From Planctomycetota bacterium (GTDB taxonomy: Bacteria; Planctomycetota; PUPC01; DSUN01), in assembly GCA_035384565.1 (NCBI GenBank), contig DAOOIT010000043.1:1-56668 (forward strand): a stretch of DNA of 56,668 nucleotides. Direction: 5' to 3'. The notes under the pieces were generated by a model. The model made no database searches, was not told the DNA's origin, and saw only the letters and a list, made by a program, of their open reading frames with translations. The position numbers and the translations under genes are program-made. Positions 15,681-23,886 of the stretch are shown piece by piece. Each line of letters begins with the position of its first letter. Within the stretch, counting starts at the first letter, position 1.

Positions 15681-16880
15681 TCAGCGGCGCCGGAAGGCGT
15701 CGAGGGCGGCGTCGTAGACGTGCTTGAGGGGCACGCCGGCCTCGGCGGCGGCGCGGCGGCAGTCCTCGTACTCGGGGGCGGCGTGGACGAGGTTCTTGCC
15801 CATGTGCCCGACCTTGACGCGGACCTTGCCGTAGCGGGTCTCGACGTCCACGGATTCGCGGCGGAGCTTCCGCCGCGAGGCGCGGGTGCGGCGGATGCCG
15901 AAGGTGGAGGTCTCGGTGAGGATGATCTGCTCGATGGCGGGAGCGTTGCCGGGCTCGACGATGGCCTGAAGGATGACGCCGGGGCGGTTCTTCTTCATGT
16001 GAATCGGGATGAGGAAGGCGTCGAGCGCGCCGGCGGCGAAGAGGCGGTCGAGGACGTAGCCGATGATTTCGCCGGTGATGTCGTCGAGGTTGGCCTCGAT
16101 GACGAGCACCTCGTCGCTCTCCTCGGTGGCCTCGGCCTCGGTGGCCACGTCGCCAACGAAGAGGCGGAGCACGTTGGGCGGGGTCTCGCGGGTGGCGGTG
16201 CCGGCGCCGTAGCCGACGGCGGTGACGGTCATGAGCGGCCGGGGTCCGAAGGCGTCGGCCAGGGTGGTGAGGAGGGCGGCGCCGGTGGGGGTGGTGAGTT
16301 CGCCCTCGACGTCGGTGCCGACGGTGGGGAAGCCCTTGATGAGTTCGGCCGTGGCGGGAGCGGGGACGGGGAGGCGGCCGTGCGCGCAGGTGACGAAGCC
16401 CATGCCGGTGCGGATGGGGCCGCAGACGACCCGCTCGATGCCCAGCAGGCGCAGGCCGACGACCGAGCCCACGATGTCCACAATCGCGTCTACGGCGCCG
16501 ACCTCGTGGAAGTGGATCTTCTCGGGGGGGCAGCCGTGGACGCGGCCCTCGGCGTCGGCGAGGCGCTGGAAGACGGCGCCGGCCTGGCGCTTGTCGCTCT
16601 CGGGCAGCCGCGAGTGCTCGATGACGTGGAGGATTTCGGGCAGGTTGTGGTGGCGGTGCTCGTGGTCGGCGGCGCGGGGGCGGCGTTTGGGCTTCACCTC
16701 CACCTTGGTGGCCGTGATGCCGCCGCGCTGCACTTGGGTGGCCGTGAGGGCGTAGTCGGCGACCGCGAGTTTCTTGAGCTCGGCGCGCAGGGTGTTGAGC
16801 GGCAGCCCGGCGTGCACGAGGGCGCCGAGCATCATGTCGCCGCTGGCGCCGGAGAAGGGATCGAAGTAGGCGATTCTCAC
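15681..16880 (-). CDS. larC: LarC-like nickel insertion protein
   Basis: 399 residues, GTG start behind AGGAAAGG. The N-terminus RIAYFDPFSGASGDMMLGAL is diagnostic for LarC, the enzyme that inserts nickel into pyridinium-3,5-bisthiocarboxylate mononucleotide to make the NPN pincer cofactor of lactate racemase and related enzymes. A His-rich stretch (DHEHRHH) and FHEVGAVDAIVDIVG, where the family has metal-binding and structural residues, are present, and the length is that of a full-length protein, not the split LarC1/LarC2. LarA, LarB and LarE are not in the window. It lies 3 kb from the [NiFe] hydrogenase, but [NiFe] maturation does not use LarC in known systems. Confidence 0.9.
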   Translation of the reverse strand: MRIAYFDPFSGASGDMMLGALVHAGLPLNTLRAELKKLAVADYALTATQVQRGGITATKVEVKPKRRPRAADHEHRHHNLPEILHVIEHSRLPESDKRQAGAVFQRLADAEGRVHGCPPEKIHFHEVGAVDAIVDIVGSVVGLRLLGIERVVCGPIRTGMGFVTCAHGRLPVPAPATAELIKGFPTVGTDVEGELTTPTGAALLTTLADAFGPRPLMTVTAVGYGAGTATRETPPNVLRLFVGDVATEAEATEESDEVLVIEANLDDITGEIIGYVLDRLFAAGALDAFLIPIHMKKNRPGVILQAIVEPGNAPAIEQIILTETSTFGIRRTRASRRKLRRESVDVETRYGKVRVKVGHMGKNLVHAAPEYEDCRRAAAEAGVPLKHVYDAALDAFRRR

Positions 16881-17043
16881 AAGGGTTCCTTTCCTGGAAT
16901 CCGCTGTTCGCGGCCCGCCGCGGGCGCCGGGGGGCAGCCGCAGGGCGCCGCGATACGCCGCACGCCCGTGAAGCCCCGCCCGGGGCTTGCGGCTTGCGGC
17001 TCGTGGCTTGAGGCTTGCCGCTTGCGGCCTGGTTGCCTGGGGG

Positions 17044-17823
17044 TTACGGGTTGGCCTTCTCCTCGGGCTTCTTGAGGAAGTCGTCGGTGAACTCGACGGT
17101 CTTGATGTAGACGAGAGGCGGCTGTTCGTCGCGCTTCTTGTTGGGCACGCCCGCGGCTTGGCGGTTGTTGAGCTTCTTGTAGAGCACCCAGCTCTCGCGT
17201 TGGCCGTCGAGGAGCTGAATGGTGAATTGGCCCACGCAGTCGCCGACCACGCTCGTGCCGTCGCGGAGGGTGATGGTGGTGAGGAACTGGGTCCAGAGGT
17301 AGCCGGTGTCGAGGTAGACTTTCTCGCTGGAGCCCTGGTTCTTCCAGCGCCAGTCGCGCTCGAACTCTTCGATCTCGGGCTTGACCTCGATGCGCTGGAG
17401 GTCGGCGAGGAAGTAGTCCTGGTGGGCGCGTTGGGCGCGGTTGTAGATGCGCAGGGGCTTGTCGGCGCGGGCCCAGACGTGGCCTTCGAGCACGCGCTGG
17501 TCGGAGTAGGTGATGCGGGCGGGCCGGGCGTACTTCGGGAAGGCAACCCGCTCGCGGAAGGGGTTCACGTGCTCGGGGCGGGTCTTCTGGGCGCCGCCCT
17601 GGTCGGGTTCGGGCGCCGCCTTGTCGTCGGGCTCGGGCAGCGGGGTGGGACGCGGGACGATGGGTTTGCCGCCGGGCTTGTCGAGCTCGTCATCGGTCGG
17701 GGCTGGGAGGCTCGGTTCCTCCTTCGCCTTGGGCTTGGGTTTGGGCGTCGGCGGCTCGGCCTCGCCGGCCGTCGCCAGTGCGGCCAGCGCGACGAAGGCA
17801 AAGCCCCACCAGCGCTTTGACAT
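17044..17823 (-). CDS. Secreted Pro-rich hypothetical protein
   Basis: 259 residues with a signal peptide (SKRWWGFAFVALAALATAG), then a Pro/Lys/Asp-rich, probably unstructured region to about residue 85, and a globular beta-rich part (ARITYSDQRVLEGHVWARAD, TLRDGTSVVGDCVGQFTIQL, then WVLYKKLNNRQAAG). The SH3-like strand pattern around GHVWA and TSVVGDCVG suggests a small-barrel fold, but no family is recognised. Start ATG is at 17823; a longer frame to 18162 lacks a signal. The beginning overlaps the end of the membrane-protein frame upstream by 134 bases. Confidence 0.72.
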   Translation of the reverse strand: MSKRWWGFAFVALAALATAGEAEPPTPKPKPKAKEEPSLPAPTDDELDKPGGKPIVPRPTPLPEPDDKAAPEPDQGGAQKTRPEHVNPFRERVAFPKYARPARITYSDQRVLEGHVWARADKPLRIYNRAQRAHQDYFLADLQRIEVKPEIEEFERDWRWKNQGSSEKVYLDTGYLWTQFLTTITLRDGTSVVGDCVGQFTIQLLDGQRESWVLYKKLNNRQAAGVPNKKRDEQPPLVYIKTVEFTDDFLKKPEEKANP

Positions 17824-18130
17824 CTCGGATCTCCCGTTCCGGCTGACTGAGGAGTGCGATGCGCTTGTGCCCCGACGAACCGGCGTCGGGCGCGAAGCAC
17901 GCCAGGAGATATTGAAGCACGAAGGCGACGACGAAGGCGAAGACCCCCACGGTGGCCGACGTGAAGGCGCAACTGGGCCACGGCGAGAAGAGCCTGGCGA
18001 GCGACAGGCCGCGCAACTGGGGGTTCGCCGCGGCCCACAGGCCGATGCCGAAGCACAGCGCCATTGTGATGCCTGCGGAGGCGAGGCCCGACACCAGGGC
18101 ACGGTGCAGCCGGCGAGTCCTTGCCGCCAT
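17690..18130 (-). CDS. Small two-helix membrane protein (end uncertain)
   Basis: 146 residues. Starts at the ATG behind GGAG and encodes two hydrophobic spans (ALVSGLASAGITMALCFGIG and VGVFAFVVAFVLQYLLACFA) joined by a short loop, then KRIALLSQPEREIRDVK. The last 44 codons overlap the start of the downstream secreted protein in another frame, an unusually long overlap, and that part reads as low-complexity. Either the true C-terminus is shorter because of a sequence error near 17820, or the overlap is real. No family recognised. Confidence 0.45.
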   Translation of the reverse strand: MAARTRRLHRALVSGLASAGITMALCFGIGLWAAANPQLRGLSLARLFSPWPSCAFTSATVGVFAFVVAFVLQYLLACFAPDAGSSGHKRIALLSQPEREIRDVKALVGLCLRRAGRTGDGRRGRAADAQTQAQGEGGTEPPSPDR

Positions 18131-18235
18131 GTCCCGCTCCTCCGTGCCCGCCGCGGAAGCATGATAGCACGGCGGAGCGGGGCGAGTCAACCCCCCTCCC
18201 CTGGCGAAATCGCCGCCGGGCGGGGGGACTGGGTT

Positions 18236-21200
18236 TCACTTCTCCTTCACGAGCCAGATGCGGCTCGTGCCGGGGGCGAGTTCGACGGTCTCGCGGAAGG
18301 CGAAGGGCGTCCAGCCCGGACTGGAGCGAAGCTCGGCCTTCACCGCCTCGTCGGTCGGGTTGTGGGCCTCGACGAACCACACGCCCGGCTCGTGCCACGC
18401 GACCTGAATCTTCGCGTCCCTCTTGTCGCACGTGACCGGGTGGCCGATGAAGATGTCCATGTCGCCCTCGTTCAGGTCGAGCTGGGCCGAGGCGGTGCCG
18501 TCGCGGATGGGCAGGGCTCGGACGTTCGGCCAGGTCCGTTTGCGGTCGAGGAGCCAGACGGACCAGCGGTCGTTGAGGTTGGCGACCGCGGCCGGCAGAA
18601 AGCCGGGCATCTCGGCCTTGGGCATCTTCGCCTCGACGCCCACGCCCTCGCCGTCGAGGAGCCAGAGGAGGAGATTGTCGAGCTGCTTGCCCCGCGTGAT
18701 CGTGGACTGATAGCCCGTCTTGCCTCGCTCGACGATGCCGAACTTACGGGCGAAGTCGAGCATCCGCTCGGTCTTCGTCCCGCTCGCGGCCCCCGCGAAG
18801 CCGATCGCGTAGGCGACGTGGTCGCCCTTGGCGAGTTGCCCGCCTTTCGGCGCGAAGTGAAGCGAGATGTGGCCCCCCTTGCGGTAGCGGTATTGGAGTT
18901 CGTTGTCGAGGGCGATGAGCAGCGCCGAGCCGCCCTTCTCCTCGAGCGTGGCGAAGGTGCCCTGCTTGAACTCGCCCTGGCAATCGGGGGAATCGGGTGT
19001 CGCAATCACCTTGTCGCCTTCCCGCAGGACCCAGCCGGGCATGTTCGCATTCATCACCTGGAGTCCATCCTTGCCGAGCGCCGCGGCCTCCTTCATCACG
19101 ACGTTCGTCACGTGGGTGCCGATGCGGAACTCGCCGGGAATCCAGTTGCAGGCATAGGTCCGCGACCAGCCGGAGAGGAGCTTCGTGGGGACGAGCCTGT
19201 GCCAGCCGCCCCAGGAGTTGCCCCAGCCGTGCTGGGGCTGCTCGTAGGGGTGGCCAAGGGGGGTCTTCTCGGCCTTCTCCTCGGCAGGGTCAAAGGCGTA
19301 GAGGTAGTCGGTCTGGCCGACGGCGACTTCGGGGCTGATCAGGTAGGTGTGGGGATAGGCGAAGAGGTACCTCAACTCGCCGGGCGGATGGAAGGAGAAG
19401 TCGAGGGCAACGGTGGGGAAGCCCAGCGGCTGACCATCTATGGGGAGCGTCGGCGAGTTCATGGTCAGGCAGACGGCTGGCTGGGCGACAAGGCGGAGGA
19501 GGCCCTTCGAGGGGGTGATGCCCATGTTGCCCTGGAAGCTCACCTGGGTCCACGTCTGGCCGCCCTGGCGGGTGCGCAGCCGGCAGTTGCCCAGGAAGTT
19601 GCAGCGGTCGGAGCAGAAGAACTCCTCGCAGAGAAGGTTGCGGTTCCAGAACTGGTCGCCGATGGCCTTGCGGCCTTTCGTGTCCTCGACCTCGAGGTAG
19701 AGGCCGAGCTGCTGGCAGTTGGAGAAGGTGATCTCGGTCTCGAAGGACTTGGCGCCCTTGGGCAGCCAGCGGCGCAGGACGCCGCGGTCGCCGTCGTGGA
19801 GGATGACCGACTTGAGGCCGTCGTCGGAGGCGACGCGAAAGCCGACGCGGAACTCCCAGAGGTCGGGCCGCCACCAGAGGCCGTTGGTGGAGGTGAGGCG
19901 GTTGGGCCCGCGCCAGGCGAGAATCTTCGGGCCGTTGGTGATGTATTGCCCGGCGTTGCCGCTGAATGACCAGGCCTGCTCGTGCCACTTGGTGCGGAGC
20001 CGTTCGGGCGGGCGGAAGGAGACGACCCGCCAGCCGTCCTTCGCCCGCTTCGCCACCTGGGCGGGGCTGGTGATGATCTCGAAGGCCAGCGGTGCCTGGC
20101 AGGCGCCGAGGCCCATGAAGTAGCGATAGGTGTCGAACGCCTCGTCCACCGGCTTGCCATCCTCGAAGCTCACGATGGGAAAGGAGTTGTAGAGCTTGTA
20201 GTCGGCGGGGTGGAGCCAGTTGTCTTTGTGGCGCCAGAAGCCGCTGAGGATGTGCTGCTGCATGTATTCGTTCACGTAGTCGAAGTAGGCGGCGGTGCGG
20301 TTCGAGCGGTTGGTGGCGAGGCGGCCGTCGGCGAGCACCATCGAGGGCTTTGGGAACTTCACCTCGTCGGCGAAGGCGTAGAGGTGGTCGCCCTGGGCGT
20401 CCTCGTAGGTGAGGCCGGGGATGGCGGCGAAGGTCTTGTCGGAGGCCGCGGCGCACTCGGCCACCAGCTTGTCCCACTTCGCCTGGTCGCTCTTGAGGGT
20501 GTCTTCGAGGAAGACGATGAAGGAGAGGCCGGCGGCCTTGGCCGCGGCCACGTAGTCGGCCACGGTGCCCGTGCCCGACGAGAGGGCGGTGCGTGCGCCG
20601 ATGAGGCCGGGGTACTGCGGATTGTCGGTGAGCGGCCCCTGCTTCGTCCAGTCGTACTCCTTGGGGATTTCCCAGGGTTTGACGGGCTGGTTGAGGACCG
20701 TCTCGGGCGTCGTGGCGCCGCCGAGGCCCGCCTTGAGCGACGGCTCGGCGAGCCAGCGGAAGGCGTTGGCGAAGATGCGGAGCCAGTCGCTCGGCTTGCC
20801 GCCGGCGCCGGCGGTGAGCATCGCCTCGGCGGTGGGGCAATTGGTCGGCGGCGTGAAGAGCCAGTAGTAACGGATGGCCATCACAGCGAGGCGTCCCTTG
20901 CCGACCTCGCGTGTCGCCATCAGCGGCGGGGCGGAGGCGATGCCCGCCTTCGGAATCCAGGGGCGGAGGTAGTCGTCGTGCCGCTCTGCGGGGACGGACT
21001 TGGTCGAGGCGGCGGCGCGGACGACCACCCGCCAGTCGGGCGAGAGGTCGAACGACATCGGCGGCTCCCAGCCCGTCGTGCTCGCGGCGGTCAGGGTCAG
21101 CACCCCCTTCACGCCGTCATTGAAGGGCGGGGCGACGTCGCTGGTCCAGAAGAGGCGGCAGCCCATGATGTCGGTCGCCAGGTTCTTGGGGTCGGACTCC

Positions 21201-21583
21201 TGGAAGATTTCCCAGCGCTCGCGCGCGCCGAGCTGGGCGAGCCATTCGAGCGTCGCCGTGAAGTTCTTGCTCTCGGACCAGGCTTCGGGATTGCAGAGGA
21301 ACAGGCCGCCGCCCTTGGCCAGGAAGTCCTGCGCCGCCTTGCGGTCCGCGTCGTTCAGCGTCCCTGCGACAACGACGTTGAACTTCCCCGCCGCGAGGCG
21401 TTCGGCGAGCTGGCCGTGCTTGCAGGTGTCGAGTTCCACGCCCATCGCGTGGAGCGGCTTGGCCGCGTAGTCGGCGTGAACCCCGCCGACAAAAAGCACG
21501 GCGGGCAGGGCCTCGCCGGCGTGGGCCTTCGGCCACACGAGTAACAGGAACGCTACTGCGCACCACCACGGCCTCTTGCTCAT
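18236..21583 (-). CDS. Large secreted multidomain protein with ThuA-like and degenerate PHP-like parts
   Basis: 1115 residues, ATG eight bases after AGGAGA, signal peptide RPWWCAVAFLLLVWPKAHAG. The N-terminal part (LPAVLFVGGVHADYAAKPLH through FLAKGGGLFLCNPEAW) looks like a ThuA / class I glutamine amidotransferase-like fold without catalytic Cys. Around residues 370-450, ARTALSSGTGTVADYVAAAK, then AGLSFIVFLEDT and FAAIPGLTYEDAQGDHLYAF, follows the layout of a PHP (polymerase/histidinol phosphatase) domain, but the usual metal-binding histidines of the first motif are missing. The rest is beta-rich and unassigned. No enzyme activity can be claimed. It ends just upstream of the overlapping small membrane genes. 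Confidence 0.8.
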   Translation of the reverse strand: MSKRPWWCAVAFLLLVWPKAHAGEALPAVLFVGGVHADYAAKPLHAMGVELDTCKHGQLAERLAAGKFNVVVAGTLNDADRKAAQDFLAKGGGLFLCNPEAWSESKNFTATLEWLAQLGARERWEIFQESDPKNLATDIMGCRLFWTSDVAPPFNDGVKGVLTLTAASTTGWEPPMSFDLSPDWRVVVRAAASTKSVPAERHDDYLRPWIPKAGIASAPPLMATREVGKGRLAVMAIRYYWLFTPPTNCPTAEAMLTAGAGGKPSDWLRIFANAFRWLAEPSLKAGLGGATTPETVLNQPVKPWEIPKEYDWTKQGPLTDNPQYPGLIGARTALSSGTGTVADYVAAAKAAGLSFIVFLEDTLKSDQAKWDKLVAECAAASDKTFAAIPGLTYEDAQGDHLYAFADEVKFPKPSMVLADGRLATNRSNRTAAYFDYVNEYMQQHILSGFWRHKDNWLHPADYKLYNSFPIVSFEDGKPVDEAFDTYRYFMGLGACQAPLAFEIITSPAQVAKRAKDGWRVVSFRPPERLRTKWHEQAWSFSGNAGQYITNGPKILAWRGPNRLTSTNGLWWRPDLWEFRVGFRVASDDGLKSVILHDGDRGVLRRWLPKGAKSFETEITFSNCQQLGLYLEVEDTKGRKAIGDQFWNRNLLCEEFFCSDRCNFLGNCRLRTRQGGQTWTQVSFQGNMGITPSKGLLRLVAQPAVCLTMNSPTLPIDGQPLGFPTVALDFSFHPPGELRYLFAYPHTYLISPEVAVGQTDYLYAFDPAEEKAEKTPLGHPYEQPQHGWGNSWGGWHRLVPTKLLSGWSRTYACNWIPGEFRIGTHVTNVVMKEAAALGKDGLQVMNANMPGWVLREGDKVIATPDSPDCQGEFKQGTFATLEEKGGSALLIALDNELQYRYRKGGHISLHFAPKGGQLAKGDHVAYAIGFAGAASGTKTERMLDFARKFGIVERGKTGYQSTITRGKQLDNLLLWLLDGEGVGVEAKMPKAEMPGFLPAAVANLNDRWSVWLLDRKRTWPNVRALPIRDGTASAQLDLNEGDMDIFIGHPVTCDKRDAKIQVAWHEPGVWFVEAHNPTDEAVKAELRSSPGWTPFAFRETVELAPGTSRIWLVKEK

Positions 21584-21603
21584 CGGGCTTGTCTCCTGTG
21601 TTC

Positions 21604-22788
21604 TCAGTTCACCAGGAACTGGAGGAGGCGGGCGGCGTGGCCCTGGCTCTTGGGGTTCTTGTCGGCGGACACCCGAAGCGTGAGCTCGTGATCGCCGGGC
21701 TTCAGTTCGGCGTCGAACAGGTAGGCCCATGGGATGTGAAGTCCCTCGCTCCATTGGGTGAACTGGTCGAGCTTGCGAAAGGGCGCGCCGTCTATGCTGA
21801 ACTCCAGAATGCCCACGTCGTAGCCTGCGGCCTCGAGGACGCCAATCGCGGTGCCGTTGAACTTGAGCTTGAGCGTGGCGCCCGGCTCGTTGGCCTCGAG
21901 GACCGGGCAGTTGACGAATTGTTTCCTCGTAGCGCCCTTGGACGGCTTCCAGTTGGGCACGAGCTGCCAGCCGCTCCGAACCGTGGCTTCCTTGATGTCC
22001 ACGAATCGGCCGCGGCCGTAGTGCTGCGGGTCGAGAGGCTTATCGGGCAGGGGGTGCGGCTTCACCGCGGCGTCGGCGGGGAGCGGCTCCTTCCAGGCGG
22101 CGTCGAGGAAGCGGCCAATCGAGGCGGCGTAGAGCTGGTGGCCGAAGGGCGAGGGGTGGAGGCCGCCGAACTTCTTCCAGTCGAACTCCCCGTTGTCAAT
22201 CCGCAGCGTCACCTCGCGGGCGAGGTCAATGGCCGAGACGCCGTAGTGTTGCGCCACCTTCTCGTGCGCGGCGATCTGCGGGGCGACCTGGCCCTTCCGC
22301 ACGTACTCCATCTTGTCCTCGTCGGCGCAGTAGAGGATCACGAGGTCAATGGCGGGGTTGAGAGTGCGGGCCTGGCGGATGATGCCCTCGACGCCCCGGA
22401 TGCTCTCGGTCGCCGTGCGGCTGTTGTGCAGGTCGTTCACCGCGAACTCGAAGAACAGCAGGTCCACCGGCCCCTTGGGGAACACCGTGCTCTTGAGGCG
22501 AAAGGGCGCGAGCGTGGTGTCGGTGGACGAGATGCCGGCGTCCACGAAATCGAAGTCGGTGTCGGGGTATCGCTTCTTGAGCAGTTCCTGCGTGAACACC
22601 CGCCACCCGTTCGCCTCAGTGATCGAGCCGCCGAGAAACGCCACCCGCGCCTTCTTCTCGCGCTCGATCTTGATCCGCGAATTGGCCAGGCTGCCGCGGA
22701 GGGCGAAGCAATGGTCGGGGTTGCTCCCCATGCCCTGCTGTCCTGCGGCTGCCGCCGCAGCCGCCACAATCGCGAGCGTCGCCATCAT
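21604..22788 (-). CDS. Secreted SGNH/GDSL-type hydrolase with C-terminal beta domain
   Basis: 394 residues, starting at tandem ATGs and opening with a short signal (ATLAIVAAAAAAAGQQ). The catalytic domain has block I FLGGSITEANGW (Ser nucleophile in GGS), block III FFEFAVNDLHNS (Asn), and block V GLHPSPFGHQLYA (Asp/His position, here with His in LHPSPFGH). These are features of SGNH esterases that de-acetylate or de-esterify polysaccharides. A beta-rich C-terminal part (FNGTAIGVLEAAGYDVGILE, then FSIDGAPFR) resembles ligand-binding modules seen after such hydrolases. Its start overlaps the stop of the upstream lipoprotein gene by four bases, so the two are coupled; the large secreted protein follows 20 bases later. 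Confidence 0.88.
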   Translation of the reverse strand: MMATLAIVAAAAAAAGQQGMGSNPDHCFALRGSLANSRIKIEREKKARVAFLGGSITEANGWRVFTQELLKKRYPDTDFDFVDAGISSTDTTLAPFRLKSTVFPKGPVDLLFFEFAVNDLHNSRTATESIRGVEGIIRQARTLNPAIDLVILYCADEDKMEYVRKGQVAPQIAAHEKVAQHYGVSAIDLAREVTLRIDNGEFDWKKFGGLHPSPFGHQLYAASIGRFLDAAWKEPLPADAAVKPHPLPDKPLDPQHYGRGRFVDIKEATVRSGWQLVPNWKPSKGATRKQFVNCPVLEANEPGATLKLKFNGTAIGVLEAAGYDVGILEFSIDGAPFRKLDQFTQWSEGLHIPWAYLFDAELKPGDHELTLRVSADKNPKSQGHAARLLQFLVN

Positions 22789-23513
22789 CGTGTTCTGTCC
22801 TCTTGAGGGGTTGGAGGCGGAGCCGATTCCCTTGCCTCGTCGTCGCCTGCGATGTCGAGCGTCGTCCAGCCGAGGAGAAAGTCGAGAAACTGGCCGAAGC
22901 TGAAGCCGACCCGCGCGCTCGGGGCGATGAGAGTCGCTCCCACGTCCACCTCGAAGGCGTCCACCAGCTTCGGTCCGGGCGCGCGCAGCCCCCGTCCGCG
23001 GCCGCCGACCGCGAGAGCAGGAAAATTGATTCCGAATCCCGACGCCACCAGGCGATAGAGGGGAGAGCACTCGCGCTGCTTGACGTCGGGGAACCAGCCT
23101 CCGCCGGCGTCCGACCGGGGGGCGTTGCGCCATTGACAGTCAACCAGCAGGAACGGGGCGATGAAGGCCAGCAGCAACGGATCATCGTGGCCCGCCTCCT
23201 CCCCCGTCAGCAACGCCACAGGCACAAGGACGTTGAGCAGCGGGTAGCCGAAGTGCACATTCCGGCCGTTGCCGTGTCGGGGTCCGACGGGGTGGCGGCC
23301 GACGAAACCGGCCATGTGGCTGCCCGACGCGCCCACGCCCGCTGCAAGCCAGTCTGTCGCGGCCAACTGGATGTCGAGTCCAATGCCCGTGCCGGCCTCG
23401 GCTCGGAAGCAATCGGCAAAGTCGAGCCCACGGTTCCGCCAGTAGGCCGCGGGGCAGGCGCAGCCGGCGGCGAGGAGCACCAGCCCGATGAGAGCAGGCC
23501 AGGTGCAGCGCAT
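22785..23513 (-). CDS. Predicted lipoprotein of unknown function
   Basis: 242 residues. Signal with lipobox LIGLVLLAAGCAC, so probably lipid-anchored at Cys18. The mature part has Gly/Phe-rich segments (AEAGTGIGLDIQLAATDWLA, LVASGFGINFPAL, APSARVGFSFGQFLDFLLGW) typical of small outer-membrane-associated proteins. No named family recognised. The stop overlaps the SGNH hydrolase start (ATGA), indicating one operon with it. Start ATG at 23513 is chosen because it begins the signal sequence; the longer frame upstream crosses other genes. Confidence 0.75.
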   Translation of the reverse strand: MRCTWPALIGLVLLAAGCACPAAYWRNRGLDFADCFRAEAGTGIGLDIQLAATDWLAAGVGASGSHMAGFVGRHPVGPRHGNGRNVHFGYPLLNVLVPVALLTGEEAGHDDPLLLAFIAPFLLVDCQWRNAPRSDAGGGWFPDVKQRECSPLYRLVASGFGINFPALAVGGRGRGLRAPGPKLVDAFEVDVGATLIAPSARVGFSFGQFLDFLLGWTTLDIAGDDEARESAPPPTPQEDRTR

Positions 23514-23527
23514 GGAGCGCCTCCGCG

Positions 23528-23767
23528 CTATCGTTTGAGGTCGATGTCCTGGCGCTCGCCGAGGGACTCGTTGACAACGACGAGGGCGCCCCTGTCCTGG
23601 GCCAGCAGTTGCTCGTTGGCGTTGAGGAGTTCGATGCCGTATACGGTGCCGTCGGGAGCCATGTCCACGTTCAGGGCGTCGCTCGCGCGGATGGTCTCGA
23701 CGCCAGTCGCCTTCTCGCGCAGGCGGATGTAGGCGATGTTGTAGCGGGGGTCGTAGGTCAGTTGCAT
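23528..23767 (-). CDS. DUF2283 family small protein
   Basis: 79 residues starting MQLTYDPRYNIAYIRLRE and containing VDMAPDGTVYGIELLNANEQ, the two conserved parts of DUF2283 (YD...alYI.l and D..G.v.GiEil.A). Members are often encoded beside toxin-like or DUF4258 genes, but no such partner is visible here; the next gene downstream is the lipoprotein, 14 bases away. Function unknown. Confidence 0.8.
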   Translation of the reverse strand: MQLTYDPRYNIAYIRLREKATGVETIRASDALNVDMAPDGTVYGIELLNANEQLLAQDRGALVVVNESLGERQDIDLKR

Positions 23768-23820
23768 CGTACAGGTTCCCTGCTCCTGCACGCACAGTAT
23801 AGCGCGCGGCGGGGGGAAAG

Positions 23821-23860
23821 CAAGGATGCCAACCCCCAGAGGAGGAGGCTGGCATCCTTG
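23821..23860 (-). terminator. Hairpin after the por operon
   Basis: Arms CAAGGATGCCA (23821-23831) and TGGCATCCTTG (23850-23860) are perfectly complementary, 18 bases apart, just past the stop of the beta-subunit gene. The following minus-strand bases include only a short T run, so a Rho-independent terminator is likely but not classical. Confidence 0.55.
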
Positions 23861-23886
23861 GTGGCGTTCTTGGCTCAGCGGCGGCT

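Noticed and set aside
15681..16880. LarC as a hydrogenase maturation factor
   Set aside because: Known [NiFe] maturation uses HypAB for nickel; LarC makes a different cofactor, so adjacency alone is not enough.
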